A stretch of DNA of 64,000 bases. Source: Aspidiotus rigidus (taxonomy: Eukaryota > Arthropoda > Insecta > Hemiptera > Diaspididae). Shown here one piece after another: positions 12,389-25,691 of the stretch (positions are counted from its first letter, which is position 1; each line of letters starts with the position of its first letter). The stretch lies in contig JAVHKY010000047.1 in NCBI GenBank assembly GCA_035079385.1, positions 1,612,001 to 1,676,000 of the forward strand, written 5' to 3'. The position numbers and the translations under genes are program-made. Under the pieces are notes generated by a model. It did not search any database, was not told the origin of the DNA, and worked only from the letters and a program-made list of their open reading frames with translations.

Positions 12389-15300
12389 AACTTATTTAAC
12401 AAAAATTCATCAGTAGGATCAATTTTTGAGAGCGATGACTTTGAAACGTCATCTTCGCGTGATACGTCTAAATACAAATATGTGAAGCTGTGTGTGCAAA
12501 AAGAGCTTTATATTTTATATTCAACTGATGGTCATATAGATTATCTTAATATCTATTTACGAACGGCTTATCGTGTAACGTGCGAATGTTTCAAATTATC
12601 CTCGGAACGTGAATTTCTTAGAATTTATTTTCTGTGGCGGTGGGCAGTTTCTCTAAAACAATGTACGTTCAATATCATATCGAAAAGATAGAGAGAATGA
12701 ATGAAATAAAAGTGATAATTGTTCCAGTCAACATATCCTTAATTTGTAGTACAATTCATTTGAAAATATTTCGTTTTTCATTTTTTATCAGATTGCAACA
12801 CCTTTCTATTTATTTTGAGATTACAGGTAGGATACAGTATTGTAGGTTATATTTTTCAATATCAATTTTCAATACCGCAGATATTTCAACTAAATATTTG
12901 GAAAATTCACTTAGCTTATGTTGAATTTTATTTTTTGTAATATGATGAACCAGACGGAAGTTTCCCTCGAAAGTTATGACCGTTGAACTGTAGGGCTGAC
13001 TGGTGAAAAATATATTCATTCCGTATAGATAGAAATTTTCAATTCAGTGGATCTAAAATATCAATTGAGGCGCAAATTTGGGAGAGGAAATAAAGGTTAT
13101 GAACTCCTGAAAATTTGAAAAAAAAAATTAAAATTGGGACAGAAAGTTATTGGAAAGAAGAAAAAAAAAAAAGAAACGGAAATATAAATTTCTCTTCAGT
13201 TTTTCTTTTCATATGCAATATGTCTACCCAAGAGGAATATTAGTAAATTTGTACCTGATTTTGAACCCGAGTCTTGATGAACAAAAAACTTGAACTGTTG
13301 TGGACCTGCTAATTATTTTTCGTTGTTGTTTTTTCTTCAACTGCTTCACTCAATTTACTTTGAATAAATAAATGAAGCTCCAATGAAATGTAAACAAATT
13401 CTATAGATAGTTTATTCCATTAGATTCATTCATTTTTGACAATCATTATTGTAATTAAAAAAATTTTCCTCCGAGAGGCAATCATGGCTGTAGGAGCCTG
13501 ATCAATGAAATTAAAAGTACCTATTGCTTATGAAACGATGTTAAAAAGTAGTTTGGTTCGTTTTCAAAAAACGCAGTGGAGCATATTTGAAGAATCCCCC
13601 TGAAGACTAGAGTACCAGGGGCCACGAGAATGGATAAAGTTGTATTTGATTTTGGGGGTTTTGGCTGGCAAAAGTTGATTGAATTGTTTGGCTCTGATAT
13701 TTTCATCGTAGGTACTATTTGTTTTCCTCTTCTCAATACTCTGTTTTTACATTTTTTTATTTTCATGCTGATTTTTCATTTTACCTTAAATTCAAGATTC
13801 AAGATAATATTGTTATTTTTTTTTAAATAAAAAAAAAAAACTCTGAGCGGTGGCAAAATTACAAATATTACAAAGTCTCCAGACAATGTTAGGTGAACCT
13901 TCTCAATTAGGTATTTGGTCTTGTTTTCTTGTTTTGTTTTTCTTTTCTGCTAAATTTTTTATGGGTAAAATAATTGAGATAGGCCTATGATTTGAAAGAT
14001 GTAACGATTTTGCCTTGAAAAAGGGAGCCAATATTTTTCAAAATCGTAAATTAATTTTCAGCTTTAAATAATGAACGAATATTCTAATGGCCCCGTATCA
14101 AAGGGGAAACGCTCAAATTGAGCTCATTTGATGTTTGATATCATTGTTAGACTTCAAATCTCAATCCTTTCCTTCAGCGTTTTAATCATTAATCAACAGA
14201 AACGATTACAAGCATTCCAAGTTTATCATAACGCACATATTTGACAAGTTTTGATGAAGTCCAAGTCTACAGGTGTACTGAATTGCATTTGAAAAATCTT
14301 TAATAAAACTGATTCGGTTATTATCGATTGGTATCAGATTGATTACCTAACCTAAGAATTTCTTACTTACTTTCGATTTGGTCTCTATATTGATCCATCA
14401 TGTAACCTATTGGAAAATTGAACACAACCGGTCAGTTGTGAGACTTTCGCTTTATTATAAAAATACGTAGGTACGTACCCCTTGTAAGATCTACCGTCTG
14501 GGGACTATGATGAAGAATACGTAGGTTTATTTTAAATCGTAAACGATCTTCCTTTTTATTTAATATTTGTTATTTCATTGTTGTTGTTGATTGTTATAAA
14601 TATAATATATACATTATATATATATATTTTTTTTTAATTGAATTAGCTTTGCTGTTCTTATCATTGAACAAGACGTTTCCTTTCCAAGTCTTCCACTTTA
14701 TATTTAACTATAAATTTATCTGTTCTATTATATGATAGTATCATATTTAATTATGTGTACAAGTATACTTGTTATTGCAAATTTTTATTAATACTACCTA
14801 TAGTATTTTATTACTTTCTGTAGTATAGAAAAATGATCGGGCCCAAATGTATCAGATCAAAAATAGGTAATACACCTAGGTAGTAATTCAAAAGTTGATA
14901 AAATTTTATGGGATCTGTGCAATCATATATATCTGCCTTTTGTTTTTGTTTTTTTTTTTTTTGTGCTGTATTATGCTTCTTTTCAATACAAAATTCATCA
15001 ATTAAAAATATTGAAACTTCTGCATAAATTGTCAGGTGTCTAGAACACGTCTACAGTAAGCACAAAAATTTGATCATCTCAACATTTGATATGAATATCC
15101 CTGAAAAATTATCCGCCTTTGTCAGTAACAAAACCAAACATCAGCAATTATTCTATATACCTAGATATGTATAGGTACTATAATAGCTTCTATGAAAATT
15201 AATACTTCCATTATCATGCGCAAATTTCAATAACTCATTAGACTTATTGTAGGCCTCTCTGATCTGTAATTCAGTGAACTTCAAAATCGATTCAGCAAAA

Positions 15301-17073
15301 CGTTTGTTGAAATATTGTTATCATCATATCATAAGAAAATATTATATCATTGTTAATCTTTAATTCAAATTTAAGTACCACTTTTTTTGGTTTTTTTGTA
15401 ATAAGAATTTTAATCTCTGTCATTTCTATATTAAAATGGTTGCGCGGTTCTTAATTATTTCTCTCATTGGTCTATAATATGTCTACGCCAACTAGGGAGC
15501 TGAGAGCAGGTAAAAAAGACAACCATGTACTGCGAGTCATTGACGAGGTATACGCAAGTGATAAGACAAGGATCGTTGCCATGTTGATAAAGTCGAAAGT
15601 TGACCGTATCATGATCGGGAAAGCTGATGTAGCCGGGAATCCAAATGAACAACTGCATTAATGAGAAATAGATATATTTCTCCGCAAATATATGGTACAC
15701 AAGACTGTAGTCAATACACATCTTTTATAACATTTTTTTCTTCTCCAAGTTGTAAGATTACTAATAGTATGAATAATGCGACAAGTAAAATGATTGAAGT
15801 ACACAACAATTAAATAACCCCTAATATAAATACTTTAAAAAAAAAAAAACGCGTTTCATATCGTATATCTTAAATAATGTTGATAACTATAACAAATAAC
15901 AAGTTGAAATTTTTAACAGTGGTAAATTACAACACAGCAATCTAATTTAATGATAACATTACTGAAACTCATTCTTCAGCCTAACAAGAGAAAAGTGTCA
16001 GCTTCCAAAAATTAACTCTTACGCTAAGACAATTTTTTCTTTTTTTCAAAATAACTCCATCCAGTAGATCTACTTTGCAAAATATCAACGATAATTAGAA
16101 GTTTGTATCATCTCGCTAGTTTTAGCCCTTCACTAGGTATGATACAGTTTTAAAGAGGGTGAAAGTTACTTGTGCCATTCAATTTATTATGTACAAAAAT
16201 ATATAAAACTTTCCCAAATTAACAATCGCATTTTTTCATCTGAGTAGAAGAATTTCTACTCATTTCAGAACTGGAATTCTTACATTTCTACCCTTAAACA
16301 ATAAGAATTAAGAATGATAATCAAATCAAAAAAGAAAGATGTCAGTACGAGAGGAAAATGAAAGAAGAAAAAAAAGTAGGTATATAAATAGTAAACGAAC
16401 TTCAATTGTACAAGAGAGGATTCATAAGTCAATTTAAAAATCAATACACTAAACTAATTTCTTGAAAAAAGAGGGGGGAAAATGATTATTACATGACATG
16501 CGTAATAAAGATATTAATTGATACAGAATTCTGTAAATATCTAACCAGGATATGTAATAGCAAGATAATGAAGAATAAAAAGTCGTGTTAAAGGAATTTT
16601 TCAAATAATGTCATTAAATTTGGGATGAGAGGTTGAGAAATGAAAAATAAAAAATTAACATAATGTCAACTAACAAAGTCGAAAAACTTAAAAAGATTTT
16701 TGTGAAACTAATTTCACTTTGACTGGAAACAATTTTTTTCTTTTTTTTTCTATCTATCTCAATTTAGTTGATTACTCAACTTCATGGGATTCGGTAATAT
16801 TGTTTTTTTAGGCACTGAAGGCACTTACTGATTTAATCATCAAAAGTTTATTATTCAAAAGTAATATTAACGACAATAAAACTCGATAACAAGATTAAGA
16901 AGATGGTAGAAGAAAATTTTTGCATAATTTCAAATTAAAATTAATTTCGTAATACGTTAAGAAAGGTTACTCAATCTATAAGAAACATAAAAAAAAATCC
17001 TGAACTTGGGAATATCAAATTAGAAATAATAGTTACAAATTAACTATTATCTAATTATATAACCTCTGAAGTA
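12389..17073. other. Gene-poor AT-rich interval between convergent genes
   Basis: No exon with a recognisable product was found. It should contain the 3' untranslated regions of the alpha2/delta gene (+) and of the crotonase-domain gene (-). There is low-complexity A/T, including an alternating TA run near 14597-14627. A 60-codon frame from 15479 to 15661 (MSTPTRELRAGKKDNH...) has slightly gene-like composition, but no splice context or family was recognised. Confidence 0.5.
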
Positions 17074-20000
17074 TCATTTATTTTGCATCATCGCCTCTTC
17101 CTCTAGGTACTTCTTGAACAGATTCTGACATTCCTCACTGCACCAATGCTCCTGCAATAGTTTGGCTTCGGTTTCCAATTGATCTACTAATCTTGCATTC
17201 ATGGCCTGTCGAAGCAGTTTTTTGGTCGCATCCATGGACTGAAAACAACGAAGATCGATTTCAAATTCTAATACTGTAAGAGCTAATTTAATCAAAAACC
17301 TTACAAAACGTGACGCGTGTTAACCGCGGTTGGCGATTTCAATCGACAATAATAAATACGGAGTCATTGGCAAGTTAATTCCAAAAAAAAAAAGACCTGA
17401 AAAGGGGAATTCTCATTTTCACCAAACTGATGAAGTTAGGCATCAATTCAACAAACAAAAGTAAAAATATGATTTAAGTAGGTACTCTTGTAAATTCTCC
17501 ACAGTCTGTTTTCATCATGGAGTAGAGCTAATGATATCAGGTCATTTTCGACGGGGAGTGTTTTGAGGCACACTGAAGTTGAAAAGGATGGGAGAAGAGG
17601 CCAGTTTGATTCTCTTTAAATATTTCTCCTATATTAACAGGTTACTAAAGATGACAGGGAATTCTCGCCTCAATCTTGAGAATATTTCTCGCACTCATTA
17701 AGTAATACGCCATCAATGACAATATTATCGATTTTTATAGTCACAACAACACAAATAGAAACTGTGTGGTTTACTTAGCAAATACTTGATGATTTTTATC
17801 GTCAAAATTAGTCGAGTCTGGTCGGACTAAGGTAATACTGATAAACTTTATTTGATTTCGGTTAGATGATTTGGTTGACTCTAACTAATTCAACAATACT
17901 ATCAATCAATTCCGAGACGAGTAGTACATAACATTGAAACTCGATAACAAATGTATTTCATTGGATCCTAACTACTCAAAATCGAGGATAATGTCTTCAA
18001 CTTGGACGGAAATAAGTTCAGAAAGAGGATGAATAAAAATAGTCCCTGTAAGAGTTATGACTGGAAGGTTCTATAGTGGGCAAACGCAACAAGTTATGCG
18101 CGCGCATAAATCTTAAAAATGATTCCAATGCGACGCGCCACAGTAATATATAAATCTATTTTTAAAAATATCTCTTTTCATACTCTTACGAATTCAACCA
18201 CTCACGGAAGGAGGGTTCGAAAATTTGAAAAATTTCCGAATCATGGATGAGGAGGTCACGCAACAGTCCGACAGAAGAATTTTTTTCCCTTCCTCTTCTC
18301 ATTGAACGATGATTCTACATACGTACAACTGAATTATTTCCGAAGTAGAAACGTGAAGATAGATAAGAAGCTATTCTATTATTTATTATCGAAGGTTATC
18401 AATGAAGTGACATTTCGCTTCACTATACTTTGAAACTGAATCGTATTAATTATTATTCATTCTCTACAGTCGTATCAAGTGCTCATCACACGCGCAGTAA
18501 GCTCTCGATCGACCATATTGTTATCCGGAACGACGATGATTTTTCGTGGAATTTTATTCGCTTTAATATTGATAAAAATTGGAAATTCGGAACTCGCCGA
18601 GATTACAGATACTGATTGGAATATATTTACGTATCCAGGAAAAGTAATTAATTTTTCTTTCTTTTTCATCAAATAATACCCTTCACTTCTCACGAATACG
18701 ATGTGCAGTGGATTCTTTTTTTTTAATTCGCAATAAAAATATTTTTAGGCTCGAAGCGAACGAGATTTACAACGATGCAATGAACGAGAAGTTTGCAGCA
18801 TCGTTCACAAACGTTTCTTCTTTCCCAGACGAGTAGAACGCTTTTGTTATTGCGATATTGGAGAATGTCCATCAACATGGTCAGATGGTTCAGATAATCG
18901 CACTATGACTCTCAATAATCGCGCTCAATTAAAAGTAAATTCCTAGAAATTGCAAAAAAGGGACGTCCGCCATAAATATGATAACAATTAGTAACGAAGT
19001 GTCCATTTTTCTATAGTTCTGTGAACCAGTTACCCAGCTACCAAAATGCAACGAAACTCTTTTTTTACACGTGACGAATAGTACTAAAGAAAATGGTTCC
19101 CAGCTAAATTCAAAAGCGGAGTGCCATTGTCTTTTACATAATGAATGGATTGAGAGCTTGCAGTTGCGTAATAGTAGCTCATCTCCAATTCAACGAGCTT
19201 ATCGTTGCTCTACGGTAAGTTTTGACGAGGACTTTAACCCTAGGCCACCACCGGTACTTGTAGACACGATCTAATGATATTTTCTTCTTCACAGTTAGAC
19301 AAATGTAAGCCCGACGAACAGTGCGGCTGGGAGAGAACCGATCATTACGAAACTTATTACACATGTTCATGTCCCACGAGCTACTTATGTTTACGTCGTA
19401 ATGATTCCACATACGACGTTAATCAACTGTTCTATTCCGGTGCCGCGTACAAAACATTCTGTACTAAATTTACAAATAATTTCCCAAATCTTAACGCCAA
19501 TTGAGAAGCTGCGTACGTATGTTATACGTTAATACCCTACTTTATTTTTCATTTTTTGTACTTTCTATATCTCGTATTATAGCTTTTGAATAGAATAAAT
19601 AATTTTTTCTGAAGGGATTTTTCGTGACGTTGATTAACTTTTTATGAGTAAATAAATAATTGCGATATACCTGCGAGGAATGACTGGCGATGCTTCTGGC
19701 GAGGGGTAGTAACTCTTCATTAAACTTATCCGGCCACAAGACTCTCGTGACAAGTCCGAACTGCAGGGCTTCACTGGCCGTCAACATACGACACCCAAAT
19801 ATAAGTTCGCTGGTGACCGCATTACCTAGCAAATGTGGAAGAGTCAAGGTGGCTCCAGCTTCTGGTATTTGGCCCAGCTTTACATAGGGTGTGTAAAATG
19901 TGGCTTTGTCACTGGCAAAGACCATATCAAAAAATGGTAACATAGTAACACCTAAACCAACAGCTGAGCCGTGCACACCAGCTATCAAGAGCTTGTGAAA

Positions 20001-23000
20001 TTGAGAGAGACATTTAGTGAACTCGCTGTAATAAAAAAAAATATATACGATGAATAAAATTTTAACACTGAAACGAAATTTTCGAATTTGAAGGTACAAA
20101 AAAACTCACGTTAAGGCGTGCACGTATTCGTTTACAACTTTACTTCGTTCTTTTTTATCAGTATTTATCAATGCCTGCAAATCAATGCCTTGAAAGAAGG
20201 AGCTGCCTGTAGACGTAAGTAAAACGATTCGGCATTTGCTATCTTTTTGCAGGTCGAGTAACACTTTTGTGAGTTCTCGTAATATCTGTAAAAGAATAAA
20301 TAATTTAACGCGGGGAACAAATATAGCGTTCTGTTTTGAAAGATATCCCAGAAACGCTTGTCAAATATCAGGAAATCTAAACAAAATAATGTTTTTTTTA
20401 CACAACTTTTCTTAAACTTACATCTGCGTTCAAAGCATTTTTTATTTTGGTCGAGGATGAAATTACAATGATTTGAACCAAGTTATCGTACTTCCTGATG
20501 GTGATTTCCTTCAAGGAAATTTGTTCGAATATTTCTGCGGAACAAAAGAACATAAAAATAATGATTTTGAGTTGTACTCAAAAAACGAGATGACCGCTGT
20601 AATCTTGAAGAATGGCGTTAAATCAGATGAAAAACAGAGTATTTTAAAAATTTACGTATACGAAGAAGAAAAAAAAACAGAATTCTTAACGATTGAGTCT
20701 CCAGACATTTACGACGGCTAAAATATGTAGTTGATTCTATCTTCGGAATATGAAGTTCATTTCATATTTTTATTTTATCCGTGCAGCTTGCCAAGCACCC
20801 TATACTGTTTTTCTAATAAAATATCTCACCTTATTAGTTTTTTTATCAAAATTTCCCGAGTGCTCAAATGTGATAGGAGAGACAACTAAATAAATCGGAA
20901 CGTTTTCCAACTTTTTCATCAGGAAACTACGAAATCTAAACTTCCTAGATGAAGTATAAGCACTTGAAATTTTTTTGGTGGCTGAAGTCATGGTGAGATC
21001 ACCAAGGAGTGAAGAATTAAGAGGTCAGTGTTATACTGTTTACGAAAATTCAAGGATATCGAGTGTGAATAAACTCATAATATCAGACTACAATTTTTCT
21101 TCAAATTTCAACAAAAGAATTTTATAGAAGCTTAGATGTCTTCTTTTCTCAGCTGATAAAATTGAGAACGCGCAGGCGGATAGAAAAGCAGAACAAATAA
21201 CTCATCATCAGCAACGACGGATAGAGGAATATTGAAACTATCGGTTTTCAAATTACTTTTTTGAGCGTTTTTTTCAATCGCTATCATGCAATAAAAAAAA
21301 TTGATTGCATTTAGGAGAGAAAAAAAAAGAAAACATTTCTTATCTTCCTGATAATGATAAGAATATTTGGTAGTAACAGAAATGACTGCCTAATTCTTAT
21401 CCTAATATGATCATCTTTTCGACATAGAGAACCCAAGAATTTCAAAATTCAGCATTTCGAATGCCTTTTTGTGGCTAAACAAATGTACCCAGAATACAAA
21501 AATTACGCTGAGAGCTTTCAGATCCCTATTTTCCTTCGAGTCTCTTTAAAGACGTTTCATCAACAATTCTGTCGCGATGAGATGTCTTGGTTCTTACCTC
21601 AAAGTGATCCAAGAAATTTAAACGATACAAGTCAGCAAATATTTGTAGTCTCTCAACTCACCTACGTTAGGTCCATTAAGGACAGATGCGTGATATGCAT
21701 GGTCTCCAATAAAGTTCTCATTATCGATGGGTGGAGGATCTTCTTTAGATGTTCGTCTGCTACTAGTTCTTGAAGATTTACCTTTGGCATCGTTCGTTTT
21801 TAGCGAATCGACGCTCACCTTTTCGGATGTCTTAGACGTAGATCCCGCACTTGTTGTTGGAACCACGATTCCGGCAATTGGAGTCGGCGCTTGTGTGACA
21901 GATCCGGATTCTTTAGTGGCATTATTGGCGATCGAAGTTTTCTCCGGTTCATCTTCATCTGTTGAGTACGCACTGCTCGATGAATGTCTGCGAATTATTT
22001 TCGAAGCTTCAGCTGGTACTTTACGTGTTTTCGGAGAATTCACATCGGACGTACTCGACTCAACCGATTCTATGGATGCCTTTCGCACCGGAGATGCTGG
22101 TGCTTTAGTCGCCACTTTCGTAGCGGGTACTGTCGCCGGCGCTTCAGGCGATGACCGTCGACCTCTACCTGGACTCGTTTGACTAGAAGACATGCTCAAC
22201 CTCAAAACGGCACTTTTCACCAATTTCGTTTTTAAAAGTAGATCTTTTTTCTTCCTTCTCGTGGACGGTAAAACACTCGCGTCATTCTTATTTCCCGGTA
22301 TACGTTTTTGCTCGATAGAATAGATCATATTGATAGCCCCTTCGTCGCCTAGTAATCTGTTAATTTCGCGCATCACTTTTGAATTTGCTTTCGGCTTCGG
22401 AGTACCTTCACTTTTTTTTGCTTCTAAATCACTAATATCGGCTTCGTTACGATTTTCGTCGGCAGAATCAGTTTCAGTTGGCATAATTTCTTGTTTCGCG
22501 TTCGTATTTTCCACAGAGTTAGAAGTTGTGGCAGAGTTTGAATTCGTTTCTTTAATTTTCTTTTCGTTGGGTGTCTCGGTGTTTCCATTGTCTGGTTTAT
22601 GTTTACGTTTGTTGGTATACGTTTTGATATATTTATCGATAGCAATTTGTACTTCAGGTACCTCGGGTAGCTTTTTCGGAGCTTGATCAGGCGATAAACT
22701 CTTAGACTTGAGTTTAGAACTGCGCAGCTGCCGTTTGATGATACGTTGATATTTTTTCGGAAATCGTTTAGGAGCTGAACTCAGACTGTACGCTCTCTTA
22801 ACGGTAATTTTCTTCTCAGGTTCTCCTTCCGATTGTTTGTTTTCGATTACATTCTGCGGCTCCTCCTCTGATCGTGGCTTTTTGATCACTCGTTTCATAC
22901 GATCCAAACTCCTTTTCGTTTCAAAATCCATCAACTGTTTTAGAGCTAATTCTTTTTCAATATTTGGATCCAAAACAGGCCTTACACGTCTTTTACGTTT

Positions 23001-24020
23001 AATGGATCCGTCACTCTTCGGTGGTATGGGCGGTGTACAAGGGCTGGATATTGGAGAAATTGCAGCAATTACAGCCGGAACGGGGTTAGAGGGAACAGGA
23101 GCAAGAGCGATGAGTGCAGGAGCAGGAGGTGTACTCGATACACTGGGTACAACCGCCGTAGTGTTATCACTTAAATCGGTAGTTCCTTCCAATATGGCTA
23201 AAAGGGTATCATTATCGAGTTCTTGTTCTGTTGGAGGAACTACAGACCCATTAATTACCTTCTTAGGAGCTATATTTGGAACGGGACTGGCTTTCAAAGA
23301 TTTAGGTAATTTACAATCCTCATTCAAAGTTGACGATATTTCGGCATAAAGTTCTTCCGCTTTAGAATCAAAGAGAGGATCGTCTTTTTTCGGAGTCACT
23401 TTAGGAAGTGTTGGTGCAATTGAAGGTTTTTTCGGTCTTTTATCTACTTCCGAGACTGCTTTACTATCGACTGTAGTTTTTGATTCAACTTTTTTCATTA
23501 CTTTTTCTGAGGCAGTCTCTACGTTATTGATTTTATTGGCTAAACGATGAGTTAATTTCATGGCAAAGAAAACATCTCCACCTTCCGGTACGTCAGAGTA
23601 CGAATATTTCCGAAGAGATCGCTCCAAAATTTCCTGGGCAATCTCATCTTGTGAAACTATCTGACTTGTAAGATTACGATAAGGAACTTTTACACCAAGT
23701 CTTGGTTTTTGGACGCGTCTTCCAGTGCCGACCATATCTAAAGCGGGATTATTTAAATCACGGCCCATCAAGTGAGGCGGTATGTAAGGCGGCCTAACAA
23801 ACCCACTTTCACTCTTACTCGAATCCTTAGATTGATCGTCATTTCGTTCTTCATCTAATTTCGAATCAGAAGAATTTACGTCCTTCAAAGGATCATCCGC
23901 ACTCATATCTGGCACTATTAATTCTTCATCGTTAGAAGTAGATTCGACAGACGATATCACATTGACCGCTTCATTATCACCGACAGGCGTTTCGACGATT
24001 GTCACTGCTGTATCACTCAT
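17074..24020 (-). CDS. Crotonase-domain protein (CDYL/ECI2-type) with long disordered N-terminal region
   Basis: Five phase-consistent exons: 24020-21662, 20534-20422, 20285-20110, 20025-19671, 17238-17074 (1055 aa). Exon 1 (residues 1-786) is Ser/Lys/Pro-rich and largely disordered, with KRKRR-type nuclear-localisation-like clusters, conserved-looking islands (GVKVPYRNLTSQIVSQDEIA; INRLLGDEGAINMIYSIEQK) and no chromodomain. Residues ~787-1055 form an enoyl-CoA hydratase/isomerase fold: KEITIRKYDNLVQIIV, SSFFQGIDL, HGSAVGLGVTMLPFFD, LGQIPEAGATLTLPHLLG, CRMLTASEALQFGLV. The Glu in GQIPEAG (about E938) matches the catalytic Glu of Delta3-Delta2 enoyl-CoA isomerases, where CDYL has Asp. The C-terminus (HWCSEECQNLFKKYL) also resembles ECI2, but there is no peroxisomal SKL ending. 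A nuclear, CDYL-like role is likely; catalysis is possible. The 2.4-kb last intron contains another gene. Confidence 0.82.
18536..19504 (+). CDS. Secreted cysteine-rich protein, nested in an intron
   Basis: Four phase-0 exons (18536-18643, 18749-18934, 19017-19214, 19295-19504) encode 233 residues. The start at 18536 gives a clean signal peptide (MIFRGILFALILIKIGNS); an in-frame ATG at 18479 would only add polar residues before it. The mature chain has three Cys-rich blocks with similar spacing: RCNEREVCSIVHKR...FCYCDIGECP, KCNETLF...CHCL, and KCKPDEQCGWERTDHYETYY then CSCPTSYLCL. It also has several N-glycosylation sequons (NRT, NET, NST, NGS). The repeated C-x5-C ... C-x-C pattern resembles small arthropod secreted proteins, but I cannot name the family. 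The whole gene lies in the last intron of the crotonase-domain gene, on the opposite strand. Confidence 0.78.
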
Positions 24021-24793
24021 TATGAAGAGGGATTTTTTTCATTCAAATACATAGGTCACAGCGTATAGAAGAGTCTTCGAAAAGTAGAACCTCTCGTATC
24101 GGTTTTCTGCGCACATAGACAAAATTATATCAATTCCTAGTTTCGCAACATTTTACTCATACTTGTTTATCGATAAAGCTACAGAAACTAAAAGAGGTAT
24201 TTTGAAATTAACAACTTACTCTCTGCCCACAAGCTGATAAAATTTTCGGATGAAAATGACAATAGATCGACAGAGTAAAAAATGACCACTCTTAGAAACA
24301 GTTACTGTAATTTGTAAGTCCTCAAGAATAAAACGAATGAATGATAACTGATAACATAGTAAGCGTTCTTAGTGTGAGATCGAATTTTCCAGTGAGCTCA
24401 AAGTTCATTAGCGATAGTTGAATGGATCAAACGATGACAATCGTAATCGGAAGGTTCACAAATTTCGGACTTTAGTATTATTTCAAACAATGGTAGACTA
24501 CTATAATGAAACTGTAAACGCGAAAGACTCGATTCGAGTAAGCAAATGATTTGAAGTCTTCGAATTTTTAAGGAGAATGGCCGAAGAAGATTTTCGACCA
24601 GGTTGTAGAGCAGGTTGAGTACAGTCACTCTGTCAGGCGATCCAAAAATATAACGCTGCTTGCCAATCGAACGACAGCCTGCAGATCTTTGACTATATAT
24701 TATGTGGACTGCGCCAAAGATTGCGCCAGCCCGTATAAAACGACCGAAAAAAGCGTCCACAGACGTGATAACTGATAAGGTATAATAGATATG

Positions 24794-24869
24794 GTCGGCA
24801 AAACCCACGTGTATTTAAGATACACATGTCACACGATCACACCTTTCCCCCCTGTGTGGTTTTGCCGAC
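24794..24869. repeat. Short snap-back sequence with GTCGGCAAAACC arms
   Basis: GTCGGCAAAACCCAC at 24794-24808 faces GTGTGGTTTTGCCGAC at 24854-24869. Inside, GTGTATTTA and AGATACAC can also pair, next to a CACGTG E-box. It could form a ~76-bp hairpin or mark the remains of a small terminal-inverted-repeat element. Confidence 0.55.
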
Positions 24870-25018
24870 TTTATTCATACACGACGCCGTAAGACGGTAA
24901 TAAGACGTAACACTAGATGTTGAGCCGTATTTTTTACCACTTAGCACAGTCAGTTATAGCCAACTTTGTTAGTTCTAGTGTTCCACCGCACGCCAGCACA
25001 GCGACACAGTTTTCTTAG

Positions 25019-25306
25019 GCTAAATTAACATTGCGCTTATGGACGTTTCTCAGTTTTCATCAATCATCTCGGAAACCGTTTATTTTTATGAAAAAATGAA
25101 GACAACAAAATTTATTCCCCTTTGTAATTTCCTGTCAAATGAGACCTACTTTGGATTTTTTTTTTCAAAATATGAAACAGGTCTCATACAATAGGAAATT
25201 ACAGGGGGAATAAATTTTGTCCTTTTCATTTTTTCGTAAAAATAAACGGTTTCCGAGATAATTGATGAATACTGAAAAACGTCCATAAGCGCAATGTTAA
25301 TTTAGC
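25019..25306. repeat. Large foldback element, ~128-bp arms
   Basis: The left arm (25019-25147, GCTAAATTAACATTGCGC to GAGACCT) is the near-complete reverse complement of the right arm (25180-25306, AGGTCTC to GCGCAATGTTAATTTAGC). The loop is about 32 bp and T-rich. Mismatches and small indels are scattered through the arms. There is no coding capacity. It is best explained as a foldback or MITE-type element. I saw no convincing target-site duplication. Confidence 0.75.
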
Positions 25307-25691
25307 TTTACAACACAGTAGGGTTATCTTTTGGCACGTAAATTAGCTCGACGAAAATCGGGTACCGGATTTTAACACAGCGCATGTGGAGAGTTAGCTA
25401 TCTTGTCTCTGTATCTTTATATATAGTCAAAACAGCAGATCAAGTTGTTGAATTCTTGTAGATTTTATAGCAAAGAAAGAGCAACGCACTGCTATTCAAT
25501 TCAAACACAAGACGTGGTTGGCGTCACAGACAAGTTTTTGACTAAATTTCAAAGGCATTTAGTTTTTTCTCATGAACCAACAGCCTCTAATTCCCGAAAT
25601 TTTGTCGAAAAAAAAAAAAAAAAAACTTGGTTACAAGTCTGTCAAGCAAATTCAACAGTTTTAGGCGAGAACGTAAAAACAAGAAGGAGAA

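Noticed and set aside
15479..15661. 60-codon frame MSTPTRELRAGKKDNH...
   Set aside because: No recognisable family, no splice partners and no homologue in memory; kept only as a remark in the gap entry.
20800..20991. 63-codon minus-strand frame beginning MTSATKK, between exons 1 and 2 of the crotonase-domain gene
   Set aside because: An acceptor is possible at its start, but its donor (AAG before GTGAGA) ends in phase 0, while the next exon needs one leading base. Skipping it gives a perfect in-frame join.
21727..23349. Plus-strand frames of 118-170 codons opposite the crotonase gene's first exon
   Set aside because: They are antisense shadows of the Ser/Lys-rich exon; composition (Ser/Phe/Gly runs) mirrors the minus-strand codons and no splice signals support them.
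24398..24808. 136-codon minus-strand frame
   Set aside because: No recognisable domain; lies in the promoter side of a gene and ends in a hairpin region.
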